Under the pieces are notes generated by a model, which was given only the letters and a program-made list of their open reading frames with translations, searched no databases and was not told the DNA's origin. Shown here one piece after another: positions 11,663-25,000 of a stretch of DNA of 64,000 bases (position 1 is the first letter of the stretch; each line of letters opens with the position of its first letter). The position numbers and the translations under genes were made by a program. This DNA comes from Eretmocerus hayati. Its lineage: Eukaryota; Arthropoda; Insecta; Hymenoptera; Aphelinidae. The stretch covers positions 179,287,021-179,351,020 of the forward strand of contig CM056741.1 in NCBI GenBank assembly GCA_029851415.1, given 5' to 3'.

Positions 11663-12513
11663 TTCACCAGAGTTACTATTGATGATTCATGTCCTCAAAT
11701 TAGAGATTTGGAGAGTATACCTATCTCTGGAAAGAAAATTTTTAGGTATGATTGTAGAGTTGATATTCTTAATTCATCTCACATTCTGAAGTTCCCACGA
11801 ACTTACGTTTCTATGTTGCCAAAAAATATTTCTGATCTGATTCCAATCAGTTTTTACCCCGAAATGTGTCTGTTGCACGTCGATTTAAAAACATTGAATC
11901 ATAAATATTTCTGCAGAAAATTTAATTCTAACCAGGGTGGTTCGAAAATAAAGATAAATTGGAGAATGAATAATAAAATAAGAATAATGGAATAAGAAAT
12001 AAAAGTTCAAATGATGGTTCATCTTACAAAATTCACCATTACTCGAGTACACCTAAAATTTCTTTAGCAAGTATAAATTATGAAGCGTTCGAAGTCACAT
12101 TTTCCAGAAACAAGAATAATATCTCTCTAAACTTGTCCAATTTGCATATTTTTTTGGAAAACTTTATACCTTCTCAAGAAAATTTGATGGAATCTCAGAA
12201 ATGTAAGACATGATGAGGAATGGTCTTTCTATAACAGACATTATCGCGAAGAAGAGAATAATAATCTCCGGATTCTCAAGAGTGACGATCATATCGAAAT
12301 ATTATGTTAATCTTGCCAAGTATTCATTGCAAAACGAAATCTGTTGCCTCCATGAATCAATATGTTTATGACACTATGAAAGCGATAAAAAAGAATTACT
12401 CTCATTTACATATTGAGAAAAATGAGAAAGAGAGGTACACAAATTTTATTGATGCTCAAACACGCGGGACAACACCCAACATGAAACTTCTTGCTCAAAA
12501 TTACGCATGTTGA
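11663..12513 (+). pseudogene. Decayed coding sequence of unknown family
   Basis: Four open segments follow each other on one strand in shifting frames: about 11663-11995, 11977-12210, 12210-12305 and 12304-12513. Each is free of stops for 30-110 codons and has protein-like composition, with few long homopolymers. Asn- and Lys-rich runs occur near the first junction. Consecutive open stretches separated by small frame changes are what an old protein gene leaves after a few indels and stops. No segment has a domain I recognise, so it could be a host gene, a transposon ORF or an integrated foreign gene. Chance runs in AT-rich DNA remain possible. Confidence 0.35.
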
Positions 12514-12519
12514 ATGATG

Positions 12520-14674
12520 CAAGGATCATCAATGAATTGCTCTTTCAATGGAAATAGGCGCCAACTTACTGTGTCATTCGTCCTCACTTCAGCAACTCTT
12601 TACTTTTTAAATGATTGATGATTGAGAAAAGCATTGGCTATTCAAAAGATGAACTTTCACTGAGTCGCGCTAAATTCTGCCCAAACCAGAAAAAAATTAG
12701 ATGATCGGGACTTTAGTTTCGACTTGAACAATTTTACGATAGTACACTCTGAGTTTGGACGGCTCTGGAACAAAATGGTATGGAAGTGTTGTTCATTTTC
12801 CAAAAAAATACCATGCATTAACTGAAACAGGAGCCATTTGCTGTTCGATCCTTAGATGACTTTTAAGACGTGATGATAGAAGGACACAGCTATTTGAAAA
12901 TATGGAATTGACTTACTGTTCTGTTTCAGAGCTATCATTTGTTAAACCACTTTGGAATCTCCAGGAACCGAGACTAATTGACGCAATCTACTGAATTTGA
13001 GTATACTCAATTCAATCCATGGACTGTGGTAAATCCAAATTGGATGACGGGGAAAACTACTAGCTAATGAAAGCAATTCGTAATCTTATGCCCTTTCATT
13101 TTACTTCACTGATTTTTGAAAAAATGGTCAACAATGATCTTCTCCTCAACTGGTAAGAATTTGCAATTCTCAACTATCAGATCAGATTTTTCGTTAGAAA
13201 ATTTCTCGAAAGAATGCTTAATGCATGCCCCCTCAAAAAAATAGAATTGGTTTACGGAAAAATTCCTCACACAAGTATAATCCACTCTACGCCAATATTT
13301 GATAACAAATTCGCACTTCATTCAACCGCCGAAATTTAGGTAATACCCGTACGATTGATACTTTTAACGACATTCTTGAGTCCGATCATCTGAGGTTCGA
13401 ACTCGAACAAATTTTACCGACAGAACACTTCTCGAACAAAATAGCTCAAAAAACGTAATTTTAGATCACCTATTCTCACACTCCCATACCAAGTAACTCT
13501 AAAATGAATAAAACGAAAAACTTACGGGTTCGCCATTTTTCGACGCCCGAATCATCTTCACCGAGCAACTCCTCAATCTTCACAATTCACCAAAGATAAA
13601 TATTGACAATAAATTTGGATAGTCACTCGCGACAAATATCAATCGATTGTCACATCGATCGAGGGACTATATTGTTTGAGCGATGTGGATGATCCTCCTC
13701 ACTCGACCGATGAGCCGTAAAAACTATCGAGAACCCATTGCCATTTAACTCTCTGACATTGGAGCTCACCCTTCCTCTTCCTGAGCTATATCATCTTCAT
13801 CCTAATTCTGATCCCCTCCAAACCACAGTCAAGAGACCACCTCCAAAAATTTAAGCCTATAAGCGTCCCATGTTGAGAGCTGATTCGTATCGAACCGGTT
13901 ACGCTATAATGAGTACAGAGCGTGTCTTCACGCGCCAATTGGAGATACTGAGCTCTTTGCGTATCATCGAAATATCATTGTTGCTGTTTGATAGTATGAT
14001 ATCTTGATGGTACGTGTCTTGAAGTTGATGAAACGAGTATTATTCTGTCTGTATGGATTTTACAAGATAATGGAACAAATCTGTTGCTAATTGCTTCATT
14101 CGATCTGTGAGTAATCCAATGAGGAAACATTATGACAGATTGGTGGGTGCCAGATTTATTCTTCTGGCTAACTTTGATAGTTCTATGTGTCGAAGTATCC
14201 ACATACCACTAAAAAGGCAGAAAAAAACGGAAAAACAGAAAATCTCTGCAAGCCTTGTAATGAAAATCCTGCTCAAGAAAATATTCATTCCAGAACCTTC
14301 ATTGGAATCGTTATAACTCGAAAACAACAATGACAGGGAAACTCTGCACCCAAAAAATGAGGAAAAGCTCATCGAATGACGCTTTGGAACCTTTATTTTG
14401 GATCATGGACTTCTTTGTGGAAGATTTCGAAAACTTCATCTATCAATTTTTCTTCTCAAACTCAGTTCTTTGAATTTAGTAAAATTGTGTGAATTAATGT
14501 GTTGATAGGGTATACTGTGGCTAGCGATATGTATTGTAATTACTTGACCACGTCTTCAAGTAATTGTAATATGTTCATTTGTGCATGAGTCATTCTGCAG
14601 AAAGCTGGATAAAACCGTCACCAGGGTAATCTGGAGAAGGATTTAGAATACCTTCTGTTAACACTATTTTGAAA
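12520..14674. other. Non-coding DNA, nothing recognised
   Basis: Scattered frames of 70-80 codons occur on both strands (for example about 13106-13321 minus and 14107-14316 plus). None has a motif or start context I trust. I see no long inverted or tandem repeat. Confidence 0.4.
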
Positions 14675-15598
14675 TAAGGTCAGTGTACCCAACTTGCCCC
14701 CATTAAGCCATTTTCCCATATTTCCCAACGTACCTCAGCTCATTATAAAGCTTGTCTTAAGACCTTCAAAATAAGTTAAGGTACATTCAATTTGAACCAA
14801 CTGGAGCCAAACTGTTTGAATTCTCCCAAAAGGTGATTTTTGAGAGTTTACAAAAGTGTGTACCCAACTTGCCCCCATTAGGCCTTTTTCTTAGTAACTT
14901 TGGTTTGCTTCAACGATTTTCAACGTGCTTCAGCTCATTTTGAAGCTTGTTTAAAGACCTTCAAAATGCACTAAGTTACGTCAAATTTGGATCAATTGAA
15001 GCTGAACTGTCTCAATTCTTCCGATATAAATGATGGGAATCGGCGATAAAGTGTTTTCATCGCCGTGCACGCACATTTGGAGCTTTTCAATGGTTCGAAA
15101 CACTATTTCTGACCCATTTTGGCGTGATGAACACGTTCTGGATGGTAAAAAAAGTCGCACTGCACGCCCTTTGGAGATAATCATATGGGGGCATGTTAGG
15201 TACACTCCGATGTTGGCATCCTTGTTTACAAATCGTCTCCGTGTTTTGCATATAAAACAGCTCCATATTCAAATTTTGCAATTTTGAGGAATGGGTTTTT
15301 AAGGTCTTGAAACAAGGAATCACATGCGCTGAGGTACGTTAAGATTGGTTGAACTCAAAGAATTTGGCACCGATTTTACTGAAGGCGATTTTTTCCGGTG
15401 CTTTCTTAGCTAAGCAATCACGAAAAATAGAAAAACCACTTTAGATTTTCTGGAGAACGCAGGAATGATTCGGGGTCGACGCAAACTATTTACTTTCTCA
15501 TATTTCAACATAACAAACGTGAAAAAAATTGCCTGGAGGCCAAGGAGTGCCCATCCCCGAGATCGGCATATGGGGGCAAGTTGGGTACACTTACGTTA
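14675..15598. mobile_element. Non-autonomous DNA transposon, GTGTACCCAACTTG subfamily
   Basis: The left end TAAGGTCAGTGTACCCAACT is matched at the right end by TTGGGTACACTTACGTTA. Inside, TGTACCCAACTTGCCCCCAT appears again near 14860. Words shared with the 10061 and 62198 elements (CTTCAAAAT, CAGCTCATTTTGAAGC, TTGGAGATAATC) place it in the same broad family with a different terminal subtype. There is no transposase. Confidence 0.8.
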
Positions 15599-15599
15599 G

Positions 15600-17096
15600 T
15601 ACCAGAAAATTTTTTCAGAGTCTTACCAGCTCTCCTCTGAGATGCTTCCCCTAGCTTTTCCAATAACCCGTACCTCTGCCGAAATCCAACATTTTTTCAT
15701 GTGAACCATAGCATTTTTTTCGTAGAAATGACTTCTTTATAGAAATTTTTTGCATAGTGGATAAACTATGTTTAGTGACTTCTATGGGATGATTTAAGAT
15801 GGCGAGCGTTAGGCTGGAGTTCCTAGTCGAAATTCGCTAGCAGGATCAACTTATCCGGGGCCCTGAAATCTGCAATATGAGCTTGCGTATCTACTGGGAC
15901 CTGGGACTGGCAATTGTGGCGCTTCGGATGAGCTCATTCCCGGTGGCGGATTTCAACTGTAAATTCCAATTTTATTTCTGCTTCACACTCTGAACTAACT
16001 GGCTCTAATTAACTAGTATTGTAATAATCGGCTTCTGCAACTGGTCATTTAAAGGCCTTGAAGAGACCTCCATCTTCAGCCTTGGTAAAAGTTGATTATA
16101 GTATCTACTGTAGGGCCCACAGTCGATAGAAGTTGAACAATTTTAAGAAAAGTTGACTACGTGAGACTTATACATTCCTCAAAATCCACATAATTTCTTT
16201 TTTCACCATACTAAAGTGGAAATATTCTCAAACACATGTATTTTTGGTTTGCAAAATTTGGTAGAGCTCGCTCTTCTACATATTTTTAAGAAACATTCCA
16301 AAATGCTGTTTTCCGTAATTTTCTCAAAAATTACATCATTAATACCAGTAACATGAGTATTCATCTAATATGTGCACCAAAATTCCAAAATTACTATCCA
16401 ACGAATGCACTGGTACCGTGAGAATAGGGATGACTTTGAACACCGGGGTGACTTTGTAACATTCTCATTCTTCAGCTGAGCAATTGCTCGCATCTGCTCA
16501 ACGTAGATGAGATAGGTATATTTATAATGTCGATTTTTATTGACTTTTCGAATGGAATCCCCAGCTTACTTCTATTCTGCCTTGACTCTCGCTTCTGAGG
16601 GATCTTACATTCACATATTTGGGGGTATTTTGATGAGTATGTCCACGTATTTTGGCTCAAATTAGTCCATGTAGGCATATGATGAGACAAAGTTCAATGA
16701 ATTGATTTTTCGAAATAAATTCACTTTGAAATGCTTCGCAAAGAATCAAAAAGTAACCTTCGCGTTTTTTTCCGAGAAATTTGTCACCAAGTTTTTTGTA
16801 TCAAAAGTGCATGTGCTTGAGGATGTCTTTGCATTGGTTATAGAAAAAATGGAATGTTTTCTGAACGATCCAGTCTTGAATGTTATCCTTCTTGAAAATC
16901 GCTGAACTTCTATCGACTGTGATTCCCACCACAAATAAATACAACAATCGACTTTTACCCAGGGTCGAGCCCACCTTTCGAAATGGAAAATTTATACAGT
17001 TGCTTCATCCAGAGTCGACTCAAGAATGATTAGAATTCGCTTTTAGTGAGTTCATCCACTCCAGGCCTTTTTTTGAGACTTGGTTAGAAGGAGGAT
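15600..17096. other. Non-coding DNA, nothing recognised
   Basis: A pair of direct repeats, GGGATGACTTTG and GGGGTGACTTTG, lies at about 16427-16457. Otherwise I see nothing I can name. Confidence 0.4.
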
Positions 17097-17676
17097 CACT
17101 ACAAAAAGAAATCCTTACTCTCAGATTGCCGTAGTGTCTTACTGTTGCATCTTACATTCGTTCAAATCTGACCATCAGATGGAAAAAGACAGCTTTTTTC
17201 TTAATGTCAGAAAATACGACGATGTCAAGAGTATTCGACTTCAATAAAGGTTCATCGTCTAAGAATCAGGCAAATTTTGTCTTACACATCTTCTGCTGCA
17301 CGAGCTATGTTTACACATGTGAAACTGTTCAAAGTTGAGTATTGAACCGCTCAACAAATAATTTCGTGTATGGTTGTGATTTTTGTGTGTTCGCGAATCG
17401 TCAAAATCTTAATCGTGGGTTTATAAAAGATTTAAAAAGTATATGGAATTATTTTCCCATCTCTTGCAAAAGAAGTAAAATCTAACCTATTGTAAATATA
17501 AACATGCATCGGTGAGCCTGAGAGTTCTGCAGTTCAGCTACAAATGACGCTTGCTGTAAGATCAAACCCCGCTTTAGACGAAGCGCTTACTCATTTTGAA
17601 GATTTTCATCTCACATTTGTTGCATCTTGCAATAAGAACGAAATCAATCTGAAGGTAAGGATTTCTTTTTGTAGTG
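17097..17676. mobile_element. CACTA-ended non-autonomous element
   Basis: The sequence starts CACTACAAAAAGAAATCCTT and ends with its inverse, AAGGATTTCTTTTTGTAGTG. The terminal inverted repeats are 32 bp with two mismatches. CACTA termini point to the CACTA/CMC class of DNA transposons. I cannot fix the target duplication: GAT precedes and ATG follows. At 580 bp it carries no transposase. Confidence 0.75.
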
Positions 17677-18426
17677 ATGTGCCCAACATCGTCAAATACT
17701 GTTGAATTTTACCAGAGATATGATTTTTCAAAAATAGGCTCGAATAGGAACTCAAGTTCGCGGGCCTGTGAGCTCTGAAGGGGGTGGAAAAATGTTGAAA
17801 AAATATTTTGTATCACTCCGACATAGTACTAACAGACAAAATTATAATTCGTATCAGTTTTCGTAAGTGCCGTTTCCGATGGCTTTGGTCTACCTCAAAT
17901 TTTAGATCCTGCAGAATTTACAAAAAAAATGAGAATATGTTAATGCGGGAAAAATAAAGCTATAGTTGAGAAAATCCGTCAAGATTTGTTAGATATTCTC
18001 AGTTTCACTCCCACGTTTGGAATGACACGTGTCTCTTTGCCCTGATCTCGAGTCTCCATACCTTCCTAGCGTGAAACGACGATCGAGAAATCAAAACAAG
18101 AAATTATATTAGTCGACGGATACAGTATCTTGCAATCCGGTATCATATATATGATATGAGGAATTCAATTATCATCATATAAGATACTCAAATGTTCATT
18201 TCAACCTGAAAATTGTTTTCAAGAAACCTCGATTCTTCAGCAACAAGAAAAACCAGTCAATCTCATATCACTGCCGAATACATACAACCCATCAACAAGA
18301 CAAATCTCCCGAAATTATCTTACATCGAGATTCATGTCTCATCTTCTCCCACATCATTTTGAATGCAAAAACCAGTTTCGTTTAACCTTGCAACCATCAA
18401 AAAACGCATGCACTTTATTTCTACAG
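17677..18426. other. Non-coding DNA, nothing recognised
   Basis: No coding or repeat signal stands out. Confidence 0.4.
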
Positions 18427-18556
18427 CCTCACTGATGTGTCCAAAACATCTCCTCTTTTACCCGCATTCAAGCAGCCAACCGCAAAATCACGAAATAAAA
18501 CCAGCTTGGAGTCGGAATTCAGAATCGTGCAGGTGGACACGTCCTCATTTGCTTTG
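18427..18556 (+). CDS. Weak candidate internal exon, unknown protein
   Basis: A good acceptor (TTTATTTCTACAG) precedes 18427, and a usable donor (TTTG|GTAAAT) follows 18556. Between them one frame is open for 43 codons (phase 2 start), with a Ser/Thr/Lys-rich, protein-like composition. No partner exon was found on the plus strand, and the minus strand is also open here. Treat it as a lead only. Confidence 0.2.
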
Positions 18557-18559
18557 GTA

Positions 18560-19671
18560 AATCCCGCGATCAACGAAAGTTTTATACACTCTATACACAA
18601 AAATAACGTGTATCTGAGTCCATTCACAAGCTCTACCAAACCGATCAACATCGTAATACATCTAGAAGTTCGATAGTTTGCGTGTTGGTAACCAGCAAAA
18701 TGACGCAACCGATTTCCTTGTGATCGGTTAACTTTGTGCCAATGCGTTCATACTTACTCTTGTGTGAGAGAGGGAAGGAGATAGAGATAGTGACACGGTG
18801 ATTTTGACATATTTTTAAGATGCCAGACGAGCCCGTAACCGGTCCAGCACCACTGCCGCCTCGACTGCCGCACACAGACATATAAATACATATAATAATT
18901 TGGAGAATGTGTGCGTGAGCTCCTGAACGGATTTCCCCACGCGATGACTCTCATTGGATTTTTTCGGCTCCTTTCCGTTTCTATAGGGTTATGGTGGCAA
19001 CCGATTCGATCCGGTCCTCATAATAGAAGCTGAAAACAGCGCTAGAGTAGAAAGTGAAACGCTGAATGCGAGTCTGACCAAGAGGTTCACCGATTCAACA
19101 CGAGCTTTAGTAAGTTTGGAGCCACATGTCGGTTATCGATGGTCAAGGCAGAGTTGATTTGCTCAATAGTCTCTCTCAATAGGTCAATTTTTTTGTACCA
19201 GGAAACCGATTTTCCAGTAGCGTTATACGTTTGCTGAGACCTGGGGTTCCTCATCGGTATTAGAACTTTTCAGTTCTTCTTTGTGTTCTGAATATGGCAT
19301 CCACTGGTGGGAACGGTAGCACACGAAAAAAAAAACTGCTACTTTCGATGTTTTGGTCAACGTGTTGAAGATGGTAAATAAAAAAAGTGGAGAAATTTGG
19401 AGAAGATAATAGGCCCCTAAGGGGTTGTACATAAACCACGTACCCATTTTGAGGGAGAAAAGAGAGGTCTCGATCTATGTTACCGACCATCTGAAAAAGA
19501 TATGGAAAACGGTCACCCGTTAGACACCCCCCCCCCTCCCCAAGGCTATATATACGTAGCTGAGCAGTTTTTTCACTTAAATTTTGGTGAGTTTGCTTGA
19601 ATTGGGTCCGCAAAGAATTTTTTACTCGATACTTGAATACCATCCATATTTACTTGGTCTCTATTAACAGC
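18560..19671. other. Non-coding DNA with a C-run; no gene called
   Basis: A 127-codon minus-strand frame (19260-19643) runs through low-complexity poly-A and poly-C tracts and a GTTGTACATAAACCACGTAC segment that reads like an old repeat. I do not consider it a gene. Confidence 0.4.
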
Positions 19672-19799
19672 TTCACTGCGACGGGTCCCACCGGTGGAGC
19701 CCACGTGTCCAACTTTGTGTGAGTCGGTAATCAGACTTCATTAAATGGTCCCACCGATGGGGCCCATTGCACACAGGACCCGAATGCAATATCGCAGTG
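19672..19799. repeat. Short CACTGCGA-bounded repeat unit
   Basis: The segment is bounded by CACTGCGA and its inverse TCGCAGTG. It contains two copies of a GGTCCCACCG[G/A]TGG-[A/G]GCCCA motif about 65 bp apart. It is probably a small inverted-repeat element; no target duplication is evident. Confidence 0.45.
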
Positions 19800-21743
19800 G
19801 ACATGTTAATTGAAGCTTTTCAGCTACTTGTATAAAAGCTTAAACAATCTCTGATTTCAAACATGAAAATTGAGCTTTGCTAAGTGAGACCCAACATGAC
19901 ATCTAACATGGCGTTGACATTTCAACCCTTCGGAAAACTAGAAATACTTCAGATTAGACTTGCTGTATAAAAATTTGAGTTCAAGCCACCACCAATGTTC
20001 AAAATTTAAACGCTGATTTCAGTAACTGACTCAGAGTATCTTCCTTCTCGAGATGGATTGGTGGATTGTTATTTTTTTTTCTTTTTGATCCTGCAACCTT
20101 GTCTTGATTGACATCTAACACATAAACATATTGAACATATGATATCAGTGCCTTAATAATTCTAACAAGGGGCCCTGCGTCTTCAGTTGGCAGTGATGAA
20201 ATGAAAAATATCTTGCTGAATCAAGAAGAAAGTTGTATGGACTTCAAAATTCCTGATTTTCGTTCAAATTGGTGCATCTCGCTCCATGTATAGTATGCAA
20301 GTCGAGTAATTTTCTGAGATTTTCCCAAATTTACGTTCATTTGATTGATCAATCAGTCATAAAAATCACTTGAGTATACGAAGTCAAAATCATACAGACA
20401 TGAAAAAATCATGCCGGACGGTAAAACAGCTTCAAGGAAGTGCTCTGATTGTCTGCACGCCTGATCTTCATCATTTCGTTCTTTTTTTTCCCTTCCGTGT
20501 AATTTTGACTTGATACCCGAAATTAGCTACACTGCTATGATAACGGAATTTGATAATTCTGTTTCAATTTTTTTTACATCATATATCAGATCGAGTCGTA
20601 TATCGTATCAGATGGATTTGACTCCTTCATACAATTGTGTCCGTGTACCATGCACGTGCACGATTGATTCCCATGAATTTTTCAAATTTTACCACATTGC
20701 TGACAAAAATATCGCTTTTACGATGTCTTGGACATATTTCGATCAACCCTTATTAAAATTCCGTGGCCTCATGAAATACTATTGAGTACGATCGCATCAT
20801 CCTCGGCATCATCACGTTACATAAACAAACGTATAATACGAACATCTCGCATAGGAAGGATTTCGTAACTCTTAGGAGAACAAAATTTCACAATGTCAGC
20901 TCATCATCGATCATTTTTTTGTGACTCTGCTTCTATATAATCAACGAATTTGAGAGCCTAAATTCACAGATGAAAGAAGTAAAGTCCACCGAATTATTAT
21001 GCAATCACTAATGTCCAGGTTGACACTTTTCCAAGTTGATTTCTACCCATTTGAATGAACATAATCGTAACACTCATCTTCGCATATTATGGTATGTGAA
21101 AAGTGAGTTTGAATTCTGAAGATCCAGAGACAATTTCCAAGTTGAAAGATGAAAAATTGATGGTATGATTCTCTGAACATAACTAGAAACATTATTTTTG
21201 ATTTTGAAGCGTTTTGGAAAGAATCGAGCTCAATCCCGAAGGAATACAAGTCAATAATTACACCCATGCTGATTTAAATGATCTATATATGTATTATCAA
21301 AATTGATTAAGATTTGAAATCTCAGACTTACTATACAACTGATGGTGATAATCTAAATCAAAGTTATAAAACTTAGAATAAAACACTCATAACATTAAAA
21401 CATTATCCTGTCATAGTTTAGACAAGAAATTCGACATATTGAGATTACTTATTGGCAATATCTATTAAATCTCTATATAGTAGTCTCTCATTCCGCTCAT
21501 GCACCTCTCAGAATACAGTCAAAACCTTGACATTCACAGAATAATTCGAGGTAGATTAATTCTATTTTCTGACAAAGTACAAAACCAACAGTTTCAACAT
21601 TCTATCGTCATTTGATGACAGTAACAAAATTATTCAATGGTCTCATCTCATGTACCAAAAATTTGTAAATCATTCTCAATATTTAACAAAATTCTCACAA
21701 CATGGTCTTATCTAAGTGAAGAAATACAGAAAATACTTATGAA
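19800..21743. other. 3' flank of FAR-A, no gene recognised
   Basis: This AT-rich DNA should include the FAR-A 3' untranslated region at its right edge. I found no clear minus-strand AATAAA signal in the first few hundred bases past the stop. A 91-codon plus frame at 20510-20785 has no motif I recognise. Confidence 0.4.
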
Positions 21744-22050
21744 TCAGATTAAGAAAGATGGTTCCGGAGTGGCTCCTATTGTTGCTTTTTGAGGCACACA
21801 CCATGAGTAAATGAACCAAACGAATAGCATGGCAAATATAACTTTTACAGCTATATCGAGGACATAGAGGTAGGCAAACACTCGTCGGGCTTTTGGAAGT
21901 GTCAATGGATCCTCCTTCAGGCAGTATTTTCGAGTCGCCAGAATGTAAGAAAGCATGTAGTCATCCCAGACAATCTCCCTTATGTCCATGAAAAATGTTC
22001 TCTTATCCTCGGGAGATAGGCTCTCTCGTAACGCTTTCAAGCCGTCATTC
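21744..22050 (-). CDS. FAR-A coding exon 6 (residues 407-508, C-terminus)
   Basis: Encodes [20 protein letters not shown], typical of the FAR C-terminal domain, then a hydrophobic segment rich in Leu, Val, Phe and Trp, and an 18-residue tail before the stop. The acceptor is TTTTTAATTGCAG. Confidence 0.93.
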
Positions 22051-25000
22051 CTGCAATTAAAAAAAATCATAATATTTTATTCGAAATTTAAACTTGCTGA
22101 TATTGATTTCGAGTTTTGGTCTGGAAAACTCGGTCTTTACAGAAAGATTTCACTCAATTCTATTGAAAATAAATTAACAAATACTATGACTGTTCTCACA
22201 GGGACGAGGATGATATAAATTTCGATGCATGAGGAGCTCGATGAGGAGTAAAACCACAGAACAGAAACTTAAGAGTGAAACTTTTCTCACATCCTGATGA
22301 TAAATTTCCTGCCTGAGCCGTAGGCAAAGATCGAATTTATTATGCAAAAATTGTGAGAAATGGTCTTGATAAAGTGTGTGCACAAGTTGAATTTCTATCT
22401 AGGAAATTCACTTTTACGCGCAAGGTATCAAAAAATATGTTCAAAAAATCATATTTACATATGATCTTCCAAGAGATACGACCGTGTCCAAGACATAGAA
22501 AGAGAAGGCTGTGTTATTCTCGACCACCTTTTATACTTTTCTCAAAGACTTGATCAATCCTCTATTTTATAATTGTGATTTTGAGATTTTGATATCAAGG
22601 CTATGAGATCTGAGATCCTGAATAAGAATTTTTTGTGGCAAACAAATTAGCTATCAAGTTTCTGCAACTTTCTGTTTCCTAAATTGTCACAATAGATGTT
22701 TAGCTCAAAATGGCCTGGATATATGCAGAATATAAGAAGATTGGGAGTTCCAGTACACAGAAGACGTGACGAGCAAAGATATTGTCACACACCAACAAAT
22801 TGTATGCGAGAGAAAGTTAGCGCGGTAGTAAGTCAAATATGATAATTAACTACACGACACTGAATTACCTGACGGTTTTGCATTGTTCACATCTTATGAA
22901 TTACATTGGCCAAAGTTATAAACATCTCTTTCGAATGACCGATGGAAAAAATTTGACCCGATGTCCCAACTACCCGTACTTTGCATCATCCCTTTAAAAA
23001 AAACGGATTGTTTAGTGATTAAGCATCTTGCATTTTTTCTGACCCCCTCAAGTGAAGGTTGAGCATTTTAGAGCAATTTAAGTTGAACATGGTGCAACCT
23101 GAGGAAAAATTCCCAAAAATTTCCTCATCTTGAGCAAATTGTTCCAAGGCTGAGTGGCTTCATAATGACTGTCCGTAGTGCTTAAACTTGCTCACTACTA
23201 CATAGACGGCGCCACGGTGATTTGCATAGCGTGATTCCAACAAAATTTAATTTTTAAATAGTTGCAAACACTTTTCGGACCAAATCATTGAGTCAGCGCG
23301 CTTTCCAATTAAATTTCCAATCGTTTGAGCTTTGTTACGTTTCAAAATTCGCGATATATTTTGCAGGATTTGGAATATGGCAATCGTGCATGACAGCGTA
23401 GTTCCTACGATGAGGCAGCCGAGCTCAAGATTGCAGATTTCCAAATCCTGCAAAATATATCGCAAAATTTGAGACGCAACAAAGCTTAAATGATTGGAAA
23501 TCCCATTGGGAAGCGCGCTTACTCAATGATTTGATCCGAAAAGTGTTTGCAATTATTTAAAATTAGATATTGTTATATATTAGATATTGTTTGAAAACCT
23601 GCATGTACTTCGGTGCGTGTCTGGTTGCGGTATTGCGGGGACTACGGACTGGCCTTAAGTGGTCATGCCCCAAATGACGTCATAACGACACACGTCTCAT
23701 TATGCTCTATTCTATTAGCATGGAGGAGTGCAAACTTTTTTTCATCTGATGGGCCAACCGTTCAGAGGCATATCATGATTCTTATGGCGATTGACTTGAA
23801 TGCTAGACTAATACTTGAAAAGGGCCAGACCTTTCTCAGGTCTCAGGGAAATTGATTATCATGTTCTGTTGTCAATAATAATTAGATGAAACGATGAATT
23901 TTCTTGAGACCTGAGAAAGGTCTGGCCTTTTTCAAGTATTAGTCTAGCATTCAGGTTAATCGCTATATGAATTATGATATGCCTCTGAATAGTTGGCCCA
24001 TCAGATGAACAAAAGTTTGCACTCCCCAATGCTAATATCATAGAGCATAATGAGACGGGTGTTGTCATGACGTCATTTGGGGCGTGACCACTTGAAGTCA
24101 TTCTGAAGCCACTCAACCTTGGAAGACTTTCTTTAGGATGGGAAAATTCTTGAGAATTTTTTCTCAAACTGCTCAATGTTTGACTGAAATTGTTCTAAAA
24201 TGCACAATCTTCACTTGAGGGGGGGTTAGAATAAATGCAATATGCCTATTGTATCGATTCGAAAAAAGCTATAAATGAGTACCCGGTTCTCTATAATCCC
24301 CCGGGGTTAATCAATTCTGGTGCATTGTGAGTTATCTAAAATGTTGTAAAAAAGGTAGCAGAATCTGGGAATAAATCAATATCTCACCTGAAATACCATG
24401 TTTTTGTCGTATAATATTGCACCAAACTGAGCCCATACGCAACTTTGGCTTGTACCCTGACGAGGAATGGCTTGTTACCAGTCAGCATTATAAATATATC
24501 CAAAGTGTAGGCTGGCAAAATATGAAGGAAGAGAACTGCAAGTCCATGTAAAATTCTTGATGAGGTGATTCCTCCACCGGGATACCAGAGGGGTCCTAAA
24601 AATATTATTTGTCATTGATGAATCTCAAATATTTCAGGTGTGCTCTCATCCTCAATCTCTAATTTCCAATCTCATAAATATTTTATCGCCGATGGAGGAG
24701 AAAAAAATCTGACGATTAATTGAATAAAATCGATCAAGTTTGAAAATTTATGATGTAATATCATGAAATTTACCTGAGAAGGGGTTTGCGATTATGTGTT
24801 TTTTTCCAGTCTCAATGGCATATTCCCACGTGATGGGATTTTCTCCACTTTCCGTAAGATTAACGAATATCGGTGTCTGGGGTTTTTGTAAACCAACATT
24901 ACAGACCAAAGCGATGGTCGCATTCACAGCCATATCGCAGGGTATTACATCTAGTCTGTGAGATCCATCGCAAAGCATTGATCGAATTACACCCTTGCCG

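Noticed and set aside
13390..13420. tRNA-like GGTTCGAACTCGAAC
   Set aside because: This is a small palindrome. No acceptor stem or anticodon arm can be laid out around it.
19260..19643. 127-codon minus-strand frame
   Set aside because: It runs through homopolymer tracts and repeat-like sequence and shows no domain or conserved look.
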